DNA from: Lysobacter sp. BMK333-48F3
Lineage (GTDB): Bacteria; Pseudomonadota; Gammaproteobacteria; Xanthomonadales; Xanthomonadaceae
NCBI RefSeq assembly: GCF_019733395.1
Contig: NZ_JAIHOO010000001.1
Location: 5,123,006-5,187,005, forward strand
DNA: 64,000 nucleotides
Direction: 5' to 3'
Part shown: piece by piece, positions 8,782-17,900 of the stretch
Layout: each line of letters opens with the position of its first letter
Position numbering within the stretch: position 1 is the stretch's first letter
The notes under the pieces: model-generated
The model's database searches: none
Told to the model about the DNA's origin: nothing
Seen by the model: the letters and a program-made list of their open reading frames with translations, nothing else
Made by a program: the position numbers and the translations under genes

Positions 8782-8811
8782 GGGTTGCCGACTTTGACGG
8801 TTCGGCAACCC
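8782..8811 (-). repeat. Inverted repeat in the grxD leader
   Basis: GGGTTGCCG (8782-8790) and CGGCAACCC (8803-8811) are perfect 9-bp arms around a 12-nt loop. On the grxD transcript this hairpin would lie just upstream of the ribosome site. There is no T-run, so it is not a standard terminator; it may be a protein site or leader structure between grxD and sodB. Confidence 0.6.
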
Positions 8812-8949
8812 GGCGTGGGGATAGAATATGAATTGTAAGCCTTCAAGGCGTCGCACAGGCGGCCGTCCGGGAACTCCATCGTCCCGGGACCGGAACGCCG
8901 GCCGCGGCGCCCCCCGCTAGCCAGCCCCCTCGACTCCTGGAGCCCGCCA

Positions 8950-9528
8950 ATGGCCATCGAATTGCCTGCCCTGCCCTACGACCGCACCGCGCTGGAACCC
9001 ACCATCTCGGCCGAGACCATCGACTTCCACTACGGCAAGCACCACAAGGCCTACGTCGACAATCTCAACAAGATGATCGAGGGCACCGAGTTCGCCTCGC
9101 TGTCGCTGGAAGAGATCATCAAGAAGTCGCAGGGCGGCATGTTCAACAACGCCGCCCAGATCTGGAACCACACCTTCTACTGGAACTGCCTCTCGCCCAA
9201 GGGCGGCGGCGAGCCGACCGGCAAGCTGGCCGAGCTGATCGCCAAGGCATTCGGCGACTTCGCCAAGTTCAAGGAAGAATTCACCAAGACCGCGATCGGC
9301 ACCTTCGGTTCCGGCTGGGCCTGGCTGGTGCAGCGTCCGGACGGCTCGCTGGGCCTGGTCAGCACCCCCAACGCGGCCACCCCGCTGACCGGCGAAGACA
9401 CCGCCCTGCTGACCTGCGACGTGTGGGAGCACGCCTACTACATCGACTACCGCAACGCCCGTCCGAAGTACGTCGAGGCGTTCTGGAACCTGGTCAACTG
9501 GGACTTCGTCGCCGCCAACCTGAAGTAA
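8950..9528 (+). CDS. sodB: Iron superoxide dismutase SodB
   Basis: 192 residues, the normal length. It dismutates superoxide in the cytoplasm. The metal ligands are visible: H27 (FHYGKHH), H74 (IWNHTFYW), D157 and H161 (DVWEHAYY). Q70 in NNAAQIWNH is the second-shell Gln in the position typical of Fe-SOD rather than Mn-SOD, and the whole protein follows E. coli SodB closely. It is transcribed alone and ends in a strong terminator. The region between it and grxD is shared by the two divergent promoters. Confidence 0.97.
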   Translation: MAIELPALPYDRTALEPTISAETIDFHYGKHHKAYVDNLNKMIEGTEFASLSLEEIIKKSQGGMFNNAAQIWNHTFYWNCLSPKGGGEPTGKLAELIAKAFGDFAKFKEEFTKTAIGTFGSGWAWLVQRPDGSLGLVSTPNAATPLTGEDTALLTCDVWEHAYYIDYRNARPKYVEAFWNLVNWDFVAANLK

Positions 9529-9551
9529 GCGCGCGCGGTCCGCAGCATCGG

Positions 9552-9582
9552 GACGGCCGGGGCGACCCGGCCGTCTTTTTTT
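9552..9582 (+). terminator. Rho-independent terminator of sodB
   Basis: Perfect 10-bp stem GACGGCCGGG/CCCGGCCGTC with a GCGA tetraloop, followed by seven T residues. Confidence 0.95.
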
Positions 9583-9668
9583 GCGCCGCCGTCGGTCGCC
9601 AGACCGGTTCCGCGCCGGCGTTGCGTTGCTGGATATGCACGCATCGCCGCCGCAGGAGCCCGCACGCC

Positions 9669-11588
9669 ATGAACAGGATCGGCCGCAGCCACCGCATCGG
9701 CCGCAACGCCCGGGCGGCAGCGCGCGGCGTCTTCGCCGCCGCGCTCGCCCTGGGCCTGGCCGCCTGCCCCGGACCCAAGCCCGCGCCCGGCCCCGACCCG
9801 GGCGGCCAGACCGCGCAGGCGCCGGCCAACACCACCGACCCGCGCTGGATCCGCCAGGCCCAGCCGCGCGCCAAGATCGCGGTGGTGTTCGTCCACGGCA
9901 TCTTCGGCGACACCCTCGGCACCTGGACCCACGCCAACGGCGCGCGCTTTTTCGACCTGCTGAGCAGCGCGCCCGGGGTCGGCGACAAGGTCGACACCTA
10001 CGCCTTCGGCTTCACCTCGCGCATGTTCGGCCAGGGCTCGCAGGACATCCGCGAGGCCTCGCTCAAGCTGCACGAATACCTGCAGTACCACGGCGTGACC
10101 GAGTACGACACGGTGGTGTTCGTCGCCCACAGCATGGGCGGGCTGGTGGCGATGCGCGAGCTGATCTCGCACCCGGAACTCAGCGCCAAGGTGCCGCTGC
10201 TGATGTTCTACGCCACTCCGCAGGAGGGCTCGGACATCACCCGCATCGCCAAGTACGTGGTCCAGAACAACGCCATCCGGCAAATGCTGCCGGCCGACGG
10301 CAACGACTACCTCAAGCAGCTCAGCGACGACTGGACCGGGCTGAAAGCCGCCGGCCGCGCGCCCAAGGTGATCTGCGCCTACGAAACCGTGACCACTCAC
10401 GGCCAGATGATCGTCAAGTGGACCAGCGCCACCCGCTTCTGCGACGAGGCCCCGCCCGGCATCGCCGGCGCCGACCACATCAGCATCGTCAAGCCCGACC
10501 GGCAGGAGCACGAGTCGGTGGTCAAGCTGGTGAATGCCTTGCGCCGCTACGCGCTGCCGCGGCTGGAGGCCTCGGCCTGGGACACGCCGGACTTCGTGCC
10601 CGAGGCGGACGGCTGGAGCTACGTGCTGCAGCGCGCCGACGACCTCAACCACGCCGGCCTGGTCAACAAGAGCGCGACCAGCCAGAGCTATCGCATCGCC
10701 CTGCCGCAAAACTCCAAGCTGTGGATCTCGCCGGAAACCACGCCCAAGCTGATCCCCGCCGGCGGCCGCGAAGACCTGCGCCTGTTCGTTTACGGCGCGC
10801 CGCAGCCGGAGTACCGCTTCACCCTGCAACTGGCCTCTCAGCCGGAGCGCACGGTGGTGGTGCGGATCCCGGACCTGGCCGCGGCGCAGGCGGCCAAGGC
10901 GCAGCGGCTGGAGACCACCGCCGAAGCGATCAACGCCCGGATCGAAGCGTCCGACGGCGGCGTCGCCTTCCAGGATTTGCCCGACCAGGCCAAGTGGCAG
11001 GCCGTGGCCGAGGCCGCACAGGCCTCGATCGCCGCCGAGCGTCCGGACCTGCCGGCCGGCGCGCGCTGGGTCGCCGCCGCCGACACCCTGTCGGAGCTGG
11101 GCATGCTCGACTCTTCGGTCGCCGCCCTGCGCACGGTCGAGCGCCGTTACCCCAGCGTGGCCAAATCGGTCGCGGTCCAGCAGGTCGCGGCGCAGATCTC
11201 GGCCCAGTCCGGCCGCGACGACGTGCCGGTGGCGCCGAAACTGCGTCAGGACCTGCCGCCGCGCGAACGCCCGGCCGGCACCGCGCCGCGCCCCGACACC
11301 GCCCCGCGCCCCGAGCCGCGACGCGACCCGGTGGTGACCGCACCCGCCGTGACCGCGCCCACCGTCGCCGCCACACCGGCGGTGCGCGAGCTGTCGGTCA
11401 AGCTGCAGTCGATCCCGGCGACCCGTCGCGAAGGCCTGTCGCTGCAGGGCGACGTGCTCAAGGCCCAGGGCGACACCGCCGGCGCCGCGCGCGCCTACTC
11501 GGAAGCCAAGTCGATCCGCGCCACGCCCCTGCTCGACGCCAAGTTGCGCCGGACCGCGGTGGAATTGCAGCGCGATGGGGGCGGTTGA
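9669..11588 (+). CDS. Putative alpha/beta-hydrolase lipoprotein (PGAP1/lipase-like)
   Basis: 639 residues from the ATG at 9669. A lipoprotein signal ends in the lipobox LGLAAC (about residue 36), then a Pro/Gly-rich linker. The hydrolase domain has VVFVHGIFGDTLGTW (oxyanion region) and the nucleophile elbow FVAHSMGG (GxSxG-type Ser), with FYATPQEGSD and a His in GADHIS as acid/base candidates. This matches PGAP1-like or cutinase-like serine esterases, substrate unknown. The C-terminal third is different: an alanine-rich helical segment with TPR-like spacing and a Pro/Arg-rich low-complexity linker (about 520-570). Anchored in the envelope; not in an operon. Confidence 0.8.
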   Translation: MNRIGRSHRIGRNARAAARGVFAAALALGLAACPGPKPAPGPDPGGQTAQAPANTTDPRWIRQAQPRAKIAVVFVHGIFGDTLGTWTHANGARFFDLLSSAPGVGDKVDTYAFGFTSRMFGQGSQDIREASLKLHEYLQYHGVTEYDTVVFVAHSMGGLVAMRELISHPELSAKVPLLMFYATPQEGSDITRIAKYVVQNNAIRQMLPADGNDYLKQLSDDWTGLKAAGRAPKVICAYETVTTHGQMIVKWTSATRFCDEAPPGIAGADHISIVKPDRQEHESVVKLVNALRRYALPRLEASAWDTPDFVPEADGWSYVLQRADDLNHAGLVNKSATSQSYRIALPQNSKLWISPETTPKLIPAGGREDLRLFVYGAPQPEYRFTLQLASQPERTVVVRIPDLAAAQAAKAQRLETTAEAINARIEASDGGVAFQDLPDQAKWQAVAEAAQASIAAERPDLPAGARWVAAADTLSELGMLDSSVAALRTVERRYPSVAKSVAVQQVAAQISAQSGRDDVPVAPKLRQDLPPRERPAGTAPRPDTAPRPEPRRDPVVTAPAVTAPTVAATPAVRELSVKLQSIPATRREGLSLQGDVLKAQGDTAGAARAYSEAKSIRATPLLDAKLRRTAVELQRDGGG

Positions 11589-11609
11589 GCGCTAGCCTGC
11601 TCGTCCGAC

Positions 11610-12203
11610 TCAGTTCGGCGGACCGTTGCGCTGAGGCTGGATCGTGCAAGGTGGCCCAATCGAGGACTTGCGCCAGCGATACGCGATGCCGAACCAGCCC
11701 CTGCGGAAAACGCAACGGACCTGCGCCCCGGGGCTCGCGGCATGGTAGAGCTGGGGGCTCACCGGGACCGAGGCTATCTGCCCGGTGGCCAGATCGCGGA
11801 ACTCCAATGCGTTCGCGCGGTAGCGCGCACCGGCGATGTATTTTTTCGTCAAGGGGCCATGCAAGACCATTTCACCGCGGTCGACCAGGGCATTGGCGGC
11901 CATCCAGTACGGCCAGCTCATCAACAACAGCAACCCACACGTCATCGCGGCGTACCCCACGACCTTCCAGCGTCGGCGCAGCCGCTGCGTCAACCAATGC
12001 CGGTAGCACCAGGCATAAGCCGCGACGATTGCCAGCAACGGCAGCCACAGCCAAGCCACCGACTCGTAGAAGCCGCCGTTCAACGTGCTCTCGATCGCCA
12101 CCAGCCACGCGATGCTGGCGACGATATAGACGCCCATCAACGTCCCGCCCCACCGCGCCAACAGGCGCGGTGGAGAACGCGGAGGACGGACCAGCCAAGC
12201 CAC
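11610..12203 (-). CDS. Hypothetical membrane protein downstream of purK
   Basis: 197 residues if the GTG one base after the purK stop is used; an ATG at 12137 would give 175. Three hydrophobic helices are visible (VYIVASIAWLVAI, AWLWLPLLAIVAAYAW, YAAMTCGLLLLMSWPYW), followed by a soluble tail of about 80 residues. I do not recognise the family. GC and codon use look slightly lower than in its neighbours. The close spacing suggests co-transcription with purE-purK, but nothing suggests a purine role. Confidence 0.65.
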   Translation of the reverse strand: MAWLVRPPRSPPRLLARWGGTLMGVYIVASIAWLVAIESTLNGGFYESVAWLWLPLLAIVAAYAWCYRHWLTQRLRRRWKVVGYAAMTCGLLLLMSWPYWMAANALVDRGEMVLHGPLTKKYIAGARYRANALEFRDLATGQIASVPVSPQLYHAASPGAQVRCVFRRGWFGIAYRWRKSSIGPPCTIQPQRNGPPN

Positions 12204-12204
12204 C

Positions 12205-13344
12205 TCAGCGCAACGCGGCGATGACCGGCTCGACCTGGTCCTCGCGCCCCAGCGCGGCGCCGACCCGGCGCAGCGCCGCGGCCAGCTCGGCCGGATCGTC
12301 GGCGCGCAAGGTGGCGTGGCCGACCTTGCGCCCGGCGCGCGCGGACTTGCCGTAGTCGTGCCAGTGGCCGCCGGCCTCGGCCAGCACCGGCGCGGCCTCG
12401 GGCATCGCGCCGATCCAGTTGAGCATGCAGGCCTGGCCGAGCATGCGCGTGTCGCCCAGCGGCAGGCCGAGCACGGCGCGCAGATGGTTCTGGAACTGCG
12501 AGGTCTCGCTGCCTTCGATGGTCCAGTGGCCGGAGTTGTGCACGCGCGGGGCGAGCTCGTTGGCCAGCAGCACGCCGTCGCGGCAGAACAGTTCCAGCGC
12601 GAACACGCCGACGTAGTCCAACGCCTGCGCCAGCTTGCCGGCGTGGGCGATCGCGGTCGCGGCCAGCGCATCGTCGACCCGCGCCGGCGCCAGGCTGGCC
12701 GAGAGCACGCCGTCGACGTGCCAGTTCTCGGTGATCGGCCAGGCGCGGAACTCGCCGTCGCGGCCGCGCACCGCGACCACCGACAGTTCGCGCTCGAAGC
12801 GCACGAAGCCTTCCAGGATCAGCCCGACCTTGTCGGCCTGCGCGCCGAGCGCGTCCCAGGCGGCGTCGAGGTCGTGCGGAGTCTTGATCCGGAACTGACC
12901 CTTGCCGTCGTAGCCCAGGCGGCGGGTCTTGAGGATGCAGGGCGTGCCGATCCGCGCCACCGCGTCGATCAATTGCTCGCGGGTGTCGATCGGGGCGAAG
13001 TCCGGCACCGGAATGCCGAGTTCGCGGAACAGGGTCTTCTCGGCCAGGCGGTCCTGGGCCACGGCCAGCGCGCGCGGGCTCGGGAACACCGGCCGGCGCT
13101 CGGCCAGCCAGTGCGCCGATTCGGCCGGCACGTTCTCGAAATCGAAGGTCGCCACGTCGATCTTGGAGGCGAACTCGTCCAGCGCCGGCTGGTCGGTGTA
13201 ATCGCCCACCACCATCGGCGCGAACTGGCCGGCGCAGGCGTCGGCGGTGTTGTCCAGGACCAGGAAACGCAAGCCCAGCGGCGCGCCCGACAGGGCCAGC
13301 ATGCGGGCCAGCTGCCCGCCTCCGAGGATGCCGACGGTGGTCAT
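12205..13344 (-). CDS. purK: 5-(carboxyamino)imidazole ribonucleotide synthase PurK
   Basis: 379 residues. PurK uses ATP and bicarbonate to carboxylate AIR to N5-CAIR in purine synthesis. It has the ATP-grasp layout: [20 protein letters not shown] at the N-terminus, [15 protein letters not shown] (ATP and substrate loop), [17 protein letters not shown], and [16 protein letters not shown] with the Mg-binding acidic residues. The start ATG overlaps the purE stop, the normal purE-purK coupling. Confidence 0.96.
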   Translation of the reverse strand: MTTVGILGGGQLARMLALSGAPLGLRFLVLDNTADACAGQFAPMVVGDYTDQPALDEFASKIDVATFDFENVPAESAHWLAERRPVFPSPRALAVAQDRLAEKTLFRELGIPVPDFAPIDTREQLIDAVARIGTPCILKTRRLGYDGKGQFRIKTPHDLDAAWDALGAQADKVGLILEGFVRFERELSVVAVRGRDGEFRAWPITENWHVDGVLSASLAPARVDDALAATAIAHAGKLAQALDYVGVFALELFCRDGVLLANELAPRVHNSGHWTIEGSETSQFQNHLRAVLGLPLGDTRMLGQACMLNWIGAMPEAAPVLAEAGGHWHDYGKSARAGRKVGHATLRADDPAELAAALRRVGAALGREDQVEPVIAALR

Positions 13345-13865
13345 CGGCGCGGGTCGTCGTTGGCCAGCACGTCGTCGGTCTGGCGGGCGCGGAACGCGCT
13401 CAACGCGGCGCCGATCGCCGGATACTCGGCGGCCAGCAGCGCGGCCGCGAACAGGCCGGCGTTGGCCGCGCCGGCGTTGCCGATGGCGAAGGTCGCGACC
13501 GGGATGCCGGCCGGCATCTGCACGATCGACAGCAGCGAGTCCATGCCGTTGAGGGCCTTGGACTGCACCGGCACGCCGAGCACAGGCACCGCGGTCTTGG
13601 CCGCGAGCATGCCCGGCAGGTGGGCGGCGCCGCCGGCGCCGGCGATGATCGCGCGCAGGCCGCGCGCGGCGGCGGTGTCGGCGTATTCGAACAACACGTC
13701 CGGGGTGCGATGGGCCGAGACCACCCGGACCTCGTGCGGGACGCCCAGCGCCTCCAGCTTGGCGGCGGCGTGCTGCATGGTCTCCCAGTCCGAGCGCGAG
13801 CCCATGACGATGCCGACCAGCGGCGGCGGAGCGGACGGGGGGGCGGAACTCTGGGCTGGGGACAT
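13341..13865 (-). CDS. purE: N5-carboxyaminoimidazole ribonucleotide mutase PurE (class I)
   Basis: 174 residues. PurE moves the carboxyl group of N5-CAIR to C4, giving CAIR for IMP synthesis. Signature blocks are [21 protein letters not shown] (with the catalytic His), [13 protein letters not shown] and [27 protein letters not shown], all class I PurE. The presence of purK next door agrees with class I. Transcription begins in the short gap shared with the divergent Trm112-like gene. Confidence 0.96.
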   Translation of the reverse strand: MSPAQSSAPPSAPPPLVGIVMGSRSDWETMQHAAAKLEALGVPHEVRVVSAHRTPDVLFEYADTAAARGLRAIIAGAGGAAHLPGMLAAKTAVPVLGVPVQSKALNGMDSLLSIVQMPAGIPVATFAIGNAGAANAGLFAAALLAAEYPAIGAALSAFRARQTDDVLANDDPRR

Positions 13866-13929
13866 GGGACGTGCCTTGGCGCAAAGACGTATTCTAACGC
13901 CCTGTCCCGTCGTACCGGCACCGCACCGT

Positions 13930-14199
13930 ATGGATCGCAAATTGCTCGACCTGCTCGTCTGCCCGACCACCCGCCAGCCGCTGCTGCCCCTGGACGGCCG
14001 CGGTCTGCAGGCCTTGAACGCGGCGATCGCCGCCGGCGCGGTGGTCCGCGGCAGCGGCGACGCCCAGACTCAGACCCAGCGCGAGGCGCTGATCACCCGC
14101 GACCGCAAGATCGTCTACCTGGTCGACGACGGGATTCCGCTGCTGGACGCGGAGAACGCCATCGCCGCGGCCCAGATCGACGGCCTGCCGGCGGCATGA
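13930..14199 (+). CDS. Trm112-like (UPF0434) small protein with degenerate zinc site
   Basis: 89 residues. The ends match the YcaR/Trm112 family: [20 protein letters not shown] at the start and [17 protein letters not shown] near the end. In typical members two CxxC pairs form a zinc ribbon; here only C11 remains (CPTT), and the second pair is absent, with an Ala/Gly-rich insert. It therefore probably folds without zinc. Bacterial homologues are of unsettled function. The stop overlaps the nadC start (ATGA). Confidence 0.8.
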   Translation: MDRKLLDLLVCPTTRQPLLPLDGRGLQALNAAIAAGAVVRGSGDAQTQTQREALITRDRKIVYLVDDGIPLLDAENAIAAAQIDGLPAA

Positions 14200-15074
14200 G
14201 CGCCGCCGACCGCGACCTGACCCCGCCGCCGGCGGGCGAGATCGAGGCCGACGTCGCCGACGCCCTGGCCGAGGACCTCGGCCCCGGCGACGTCACCGCC
14301 TCGCTGCTGCCCGACGCCGCCGACAGCGCCTACCTGCTGTGCAAGGAGGACGCGGTGGTCTGCGGCCGGCCCTGGTTCGACGCCTGCCACCGCGCGCTCG
14401 ACCCGGACGTGGTCATCGACTGGCGCGTCGCCGAGGGCGACCGGGTCGCCAAGGGCACGGTGCTGGCGACCCTGCAGGGCCGCGCCCGCGCCCTGGTCAG
14501 CGCCGAGCGCGCCTCGCTAAACTTCCTCCAGACCCTGTCCGGCACCGCCACCGTCACCGCCCGCTACGTCGAGGCGGTGCGCGGCACCGGCACCCGCATC
14601 CTCGATACCCGCAAGACCCTGCCCGGCCTGCGCCTGGCGCAGAAGTACGCGGTCCGGGTCGGCGGCGGGGTCAACCACCGCATCGGCCTGTACGACGCGG
14701 TCATGCTCAAGGAAAACCACGTCCGCGCCGCCGGCTCGCTGACCGCGGCGATCCAGGGCGCGCGGGCGCGCTACCCGCAGCTGCCGCTGATCGTCGAAGT
14801 CGAGACCCTGGAACAGTTGGGCGAGGCCCTGGAGCAGGGCTGCGACCGGATCCTGATCGACGACTTCGACGCCGCGACCCGGCGCGAAGCGGTGCGCATC
14901 GCCCGCGCCGCGCCGTATTCCGGGCGGATTCCGCTGGAAGTGTCCGGCGGCGTGGACCTGGACGGCCTGCGCGCGATCGCGCAGGACGGGGTCGACTGCA
15001 TCTCGATCGGCGGCCTGACCAAACATGTGCGCGCGATCGACCTTTCGCTGAAACTCGGTCCGCCGCCGGGCTGA
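14196..15074 (+). CDS. nadC: Nicotinate-nucleotide pyrophosphorylase (carboxylating) NadC
   Basis: 292 residues. NadC converts quinolinate and PRPP to nicotinate mononucleotide in NAD synthesis. Family blocks: EDLGPGDVTASLL, ASLNFLQTLSGTATVT, ILDTRKTLPGLRLAQKYAVRVGGGVNHRIGLYDAVMLKENH (the substrate-binding core), VEVETLEQ and LEVSGGVDLDG...GVDCISIGGLTKH. ATGA overlap with the Trm112-like gene indicates coupling. No nadA or nadB is next to it. Confidence 0.96.
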   Translation: MSAADRDLTPPPAGEIEADVADALAEDLGPGDVTASLLPDAADSAYLLCKEDAVVCGRPWFDACHRALDPDVVIDWRVAEGDRVAKGTVLATLQGRARALVSAERASLNFLQTLSGTATVTARYVEAVRGTGTRILDTRKTLPGLRLAQKYAVRVGGGVNHRIGLYDAVMLKENHVRAAGSLTAAIQGARARYPQLPLIVEVETLEQLGEALEQGCDRILIDDFDAATRREAVRIARAAPYSGRIPLEVSGGVDLDGLRAIAQDGVDCISIGGLTKHVRAIDLSLKLGPPPG

Positions 15075-15114
15075 CCCCCTTGGCTTTGCCCCTCGCCGCC
15101 GCCACAACTGCGCC

Positions 15115-15438
15115 ATGCCTACCCTGATCCTGCTGATGATCTTCGGCGCCGCCGCCTTCGCTTTCTGGAGCGCGGGCCGCGCCGCCGCCGAACGCGCCGA
15201 GGCGGTCGGCCGCGACGCCTGCCGTGCGGCCGGCGTGCAATGGCTGGACCAGAGCGTGCACGCCATCGGCCTGCGCCTGATCCGGCGCGAAAGCGGCTGG
15301 CTGGGTTTCGAGCGCACCTTCCGCTTCGACTATTCGATCGACGGCGAAGACCGCCATGTCGGCCGCCTGGTCCTGCGCGACGGCCGCCTGATCGCCTTCA
15401 GCGGCCCGGTGGCGCGCGCGCCGGCGTCGCTGCACTGA
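15115..15438 (+). CDS. DUF3301 domain-containing membrane-anchored protein
   Basis: 107 residues: one N-terminal hydrophobic helix (LILLMIFGAAAFAFW), then a small domain with RDACRAAGVQWLDQSVHAIGLRLIRRESGWLGFERTF, which matches DUF3301 proteins of Gammaproteobacteria. Function unknown. It follows nadC after 40 bases and may share its transcript. Confidence 0.8.
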   Translation: MPTLILLMIFGAAAFAFWSAGRAAAERAEAVGRDACRAAGVQWLDQSVHAIGLRLIRRESGWLGFERTFRFDYSIDGEDRHVGRLVLRDGRLIAFSGPVARAPASLH

Positions 15439-15451
15439 GCCCCGGCTTCCT

Positions 15452-15701
15452 GTAGGAGCGGCGTGAGCCGCGACAATCGCAGCGACGTACGCGAGCGCAG
15501 TTGCCCGAAGCCCGGCCATACGAGCGCTGTGCACGCCCATGCCGATCAGCGTAATTCCTGACGCAGGCCTGGCATCTCACCGCTGCCGTGGTCGCGGCTC
15601 ACGCCGCTCCTACAGAAGCGGCCGAAGACCGCGCTGCGAAAACGGGACATGGCGGTCACGGCTCGTGACCAGAGGAAATCCCTGCGGGACGCCGCTCCTA
15701 C
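15452..15701. repeat. Paired REP sequences between convergent genes
   Basis: A 23-bp REP unit, GTAGGAGCGGCGTGAGCCGCGAC, at 15452-15474 faces its exact reverse complement at 15591-15613, so a long-range stem with a 116-nt middle can form. A divergent third copy fills about 15655-15701. The set lies between the convergent DUF3301 and sspB genes, a usual REP position, and could protect or end both messages. The same unit recurs at 30870, 31274, 44379 and 44493. Confidence 0.85.
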
Positions 15702-15719
15702 CCCGAGGACGCAGCGCGC

Positions 15720-16202
15720 TTATTTGACGATGCGCAGATGCCCGCCGCGGCGCGGCGTGGGCGGCTGCGGGCCGTCGTCGTCGCCGCCGTCGCTGGGGTC
15801 GTTCGGCACCGCGGTCAGCGGCGGCGGCGCGGTCTCGGCGCCCTCGTCCTCCGGGCCTGCATCCTCCATGCCGACGTCTTCCGGCAGGGCCATGCCCTGC
15901 CCGGTTTCGCGGGCGTAGATCGCCAGCACCGCGCCGACCGGCACCGAGACCGGATGGCTGACGCCGCCGAAGCGGGCGCTGAAACGGATCACGTCGTTGC
16001 CCATTTCCAGGTGCGAGACCGCGCGCGCGGCGACGTTGAGGACGATCTTGCCGTCCTTGACCGCGTGGGTGGGCACCTGCACGGCGGGACGGGTCGCGTC
16101 GACCAGCAGGTGCGGAGTCATGCCGTTATCGGCGATCCACTCGTACAGCGCCCGCAGCAGATAGGGGCGGTGGCTGGTCATCGTCGAGCTGCTTTCGGTC
16201 AT
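15720..16202 (-). CDS. sspB: ClpXP protease specificity-enhancing factor SspB
   Basis: 160 residues. SspB delivers ssrA-tagged proteins to ClpXP. The N-terminal domain carries the family pattern MTSHRPYLLRALYEWIADNGMTPHLLVDA and the peptide-binding region (IRFSARFGGVSHPVSVPVGAVLAIYARETGQGM). A disordered acidic and Pro-rich linker follows, and the protein ends in RGGHLRIVK, which matches the short XB peptide that docks on the ClpX zinc domain. The gene follows sspA as in E. coli, with a 101-base gap. Confidence 0.94.
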   Translation of the reverse strand: MTESSSTMTSHRPYLLRALYEWIADNGMTPHLLVDATRPAVQVPTHAVKDGKIVLNVAARAVSHLEMGNDVIRFSARFGGVSHPVSVPVGAVLAIYARETGQGMALPEDVGMEDAGPEDEGAETAPPPLTAVPNDPSDGGDDDGPQPPTPRRGGHLRIVK

Positions 16203-16303
16203 GCCGGCATTTTAGCCCCATGCCGGCATGCGCGACGAGGCGTCGGCGGCGAAGGCCCCGATCCGGCACCGCGGCGCGCCCGGCGCCCGCGGCGCCGGGG
16301 GCC

Positions 16304-16942
16304 TCAGACCGGCAGGTCGCGCAGGCGGCGTTCCTGGTCGGTCAGGCTGCGGCCGAACCCGGGGCTGCGGAAGATCCGGTTGCCGTAGTCCTCGATCGCC
16401 TTGCCGTCCTTGGGCAGGGCCACGTCCAGCGAGGGCAGGCGCCAGATGATCGGCGCCATGGCGCAGTCGGCCAGGCTCATCTCGGGGTTGAGGAAGAACT
16501 TGCTGGCCTTGAACAGCGGCACCGAGGCGGTCAGCAGCTCCTTGAGCCGCTTGCGCGCGGCCTCGGCCTGGACCTTGTTGCCCATCTGGATCGCCTGCAC
16601 CTGCGGCACCCAGTCGTGCTCCAGGCGCAGCATGGCCAGGCGCAGGCGGGCGCGGGACAGCGGATCGACCGGCATCAGCGGCGGATGCGGGTAGCGTTCG
16701 TCCAGGTACTCGCTGACCACGCTGGCCGCATACAGGACCAGGTCGCGCTCGACCAGGGTCGGCACCGAGTGATAGGGGTTGAGGTCGACGAGATCTTCCG
16801 GCGGATTCTGCGGGTCGACCGGAATCAGGTCGTAGCTGACGCCCTTGGCCGCCAGGACCAGGCGGACACGATGGCACAGCACGCAATCGGTGGACGAAAA
16901 CAGAGTCAGGGCATTACGCATACGGGGGCTCGCCGCCATCAT
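16304..16942 (-). CDS. sspA: Stringent starvation protein A (glutathione S-transferase fold)
   Basis: 212 residues. SspA binds RNA polymerase and alters transcription in stationary phase and stress. The N-terminal thioredoxin-like domain (LTLFSSTDCVLCHRVRLVLAAKGVSYDLIPVD, NPYHSVPTLVERDLVLYAASVVSEYLDERYPHPPLMP) is diagnostic, and the helical GST C-terminal domain follows. GGAGAGG precedes the first of two adjacent ATG codons. Operon with sspB. Confidence 0.94.
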   Translation of the reverse strand: MMAASPRMRNALTLFSSTDCVLCHRVRLVLAAKGVSYDLIPVDPQNPPEDLVDLNPYHSVPTLVERDLVLYAASVVSEYLDERYPHPPLMPVDPLSRARLRLAMLRLEHDWVPQVQAIQMGNKVQAEAARKRLKELLTASVPLFKASKFFLNPEMSLADCAMAPIIWRLPSLDVALPKDGKAIEDYGNRIFRSPGFGRSLTDQERRLRDLPV

Positions 16943-17082
16943 CGACCTCTCCAGCGACCGGAATCCGCCAGTCGCAAGACGCCCTCCACCCGCTGTGGAA
17001 GGTCGTCACGGCCTCGAGCCCGTGCCTGGTTCTGCGCCCGTCCGCATCCTCGCCGGCGGCTCCCCGGCCGCTCCGAAGACGG

Positions 17083-17112
17083 AAAGCCCGCGCCTTGCGG
17101 CCCGGGCTTTTC
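17083..17112 (-). terminator. Probable terminator of the cytochrome bc1 operon
   Basis: AAAGCCCG (17083-17090) pairs with CGGGCTTT (17103-17110) around a 12-nt loop just after the petC stop. The T-run on the minus strand is short, so it may be a weak or bidirectional terminator. Confidence 0.6.
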
Positions 17113-17123
17113 GCTGGACGGGA

Positions 17124-17900
17124 TCAGTGCTCCACGTCGCGCCAGTACTCGGTCTTCAACAGATACGCGATGAAGGTGAACAACGCCAGGAACAGGATCA
17201 CCCAAACGCCGATGCTCTGGCGCTTGAGCGCGGCCGGCTCGGCGGCGTACTCGAGGAATGTGGTGATGTCGCGCACCGCGGTCTTGAAGCCCTGCTCGTC
17301 GAGCGAGCCGGGCTGGGCGACCTTGAGCGCGTGCACCGGACGCTCGCCGGTGGTCTTGTCGGGTTCGCCGAACTCGGCGTGCTGCAGTCCCTGCAGCTCC
17401 CACAACGGGTTCGGCATCGAGGCGTTCGGGAACAGCTTGTTGTTCCAGCCCAGCGGACGGGACTCGTCGAGGTAGAACGAATTCAGGTAGGTGTAGACCC
17501 AGTCGCTGCCGCGCACGCGGGTGATCAGGCTCAGGTCCGGCGGCATCTTGCCGAACCACTGGTTGGCGTGCTCCGGGGTCAGGCTGACCTGGATCTGCTC
17601 GCCGAACTTGGCGCCGGTGAAGTTGAGGTTCTTCATCACCTCGTCTTCGCTCAGGCCCAGGTCCTCGGCCATGCGCGAATAACGCAGGTACTTCAGCGAG
17701 TGGCAGCCCGAGCAGTAGTTCATGTACAGCTGGGCGCCGCGCTGCAGCGAGGCGCGGTCGCTCAGGTCGGTGCCCGACTGCATCAGGTCGCCGCCGCCGG
17801 AGGCGAAGGCGGTGGCCGACACGAGCAGGCCGGCGGCGAAGGTGGCGAGCTTCTTCACGATGCGGTTCTTCTTCAAGGACGGCTGGCTGGTCTTAGTCAT
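17124..17900 (-). CDS. petC: Cytochrome c1 of the bc1 complex
   Basis: 258 residues: a signal segment (to about 34), the haem c site CSGCH (C63, C66, H67), an MPPDLSLI and RGSDWVYTYL region typical of cytochrome c1, and a C-terminal membrane anchor (IGVWVILFLALFTFIAYLLK). It takes electrons from the Rieske protein and passes them to soluble or membrane cytochromes. The start ATG lies inside the end of petB (8-base overlap). Last gene of petABC. Confidence 0.95.
   Translation of the reverse strand: MTKTSQPSLKKNRIVKKLATFAAGLLVSATAFASGGGDLMQSGTDLSDRASLQRGAQLYMNYCSGCHSLKYLRYSRMAEDLGLSEDEVMKNLNFTGAKFGEQIQVSLTPEHANQWFGKMPPDLSLITRVRGSDWVYTYLNSFYLDESRPLGWNNKLFPNASMPNPLWELQGLQHAEFGEPDKTTGERPVHALKVAQPGSLDEQGFKTAVRDITTFLEYAAEPAALKRQSIGVWVILFLALFTFIAYLLKTEYWRDVEH

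Noticed and set aside
9581..12355. A 924-codon open frame across the hydrolase gene and beyond
   Set aside because: Arg/Pro/Gly-rich frame-shifted reading of the lipoprotein hydrolase, running antisense into purK without any motif.
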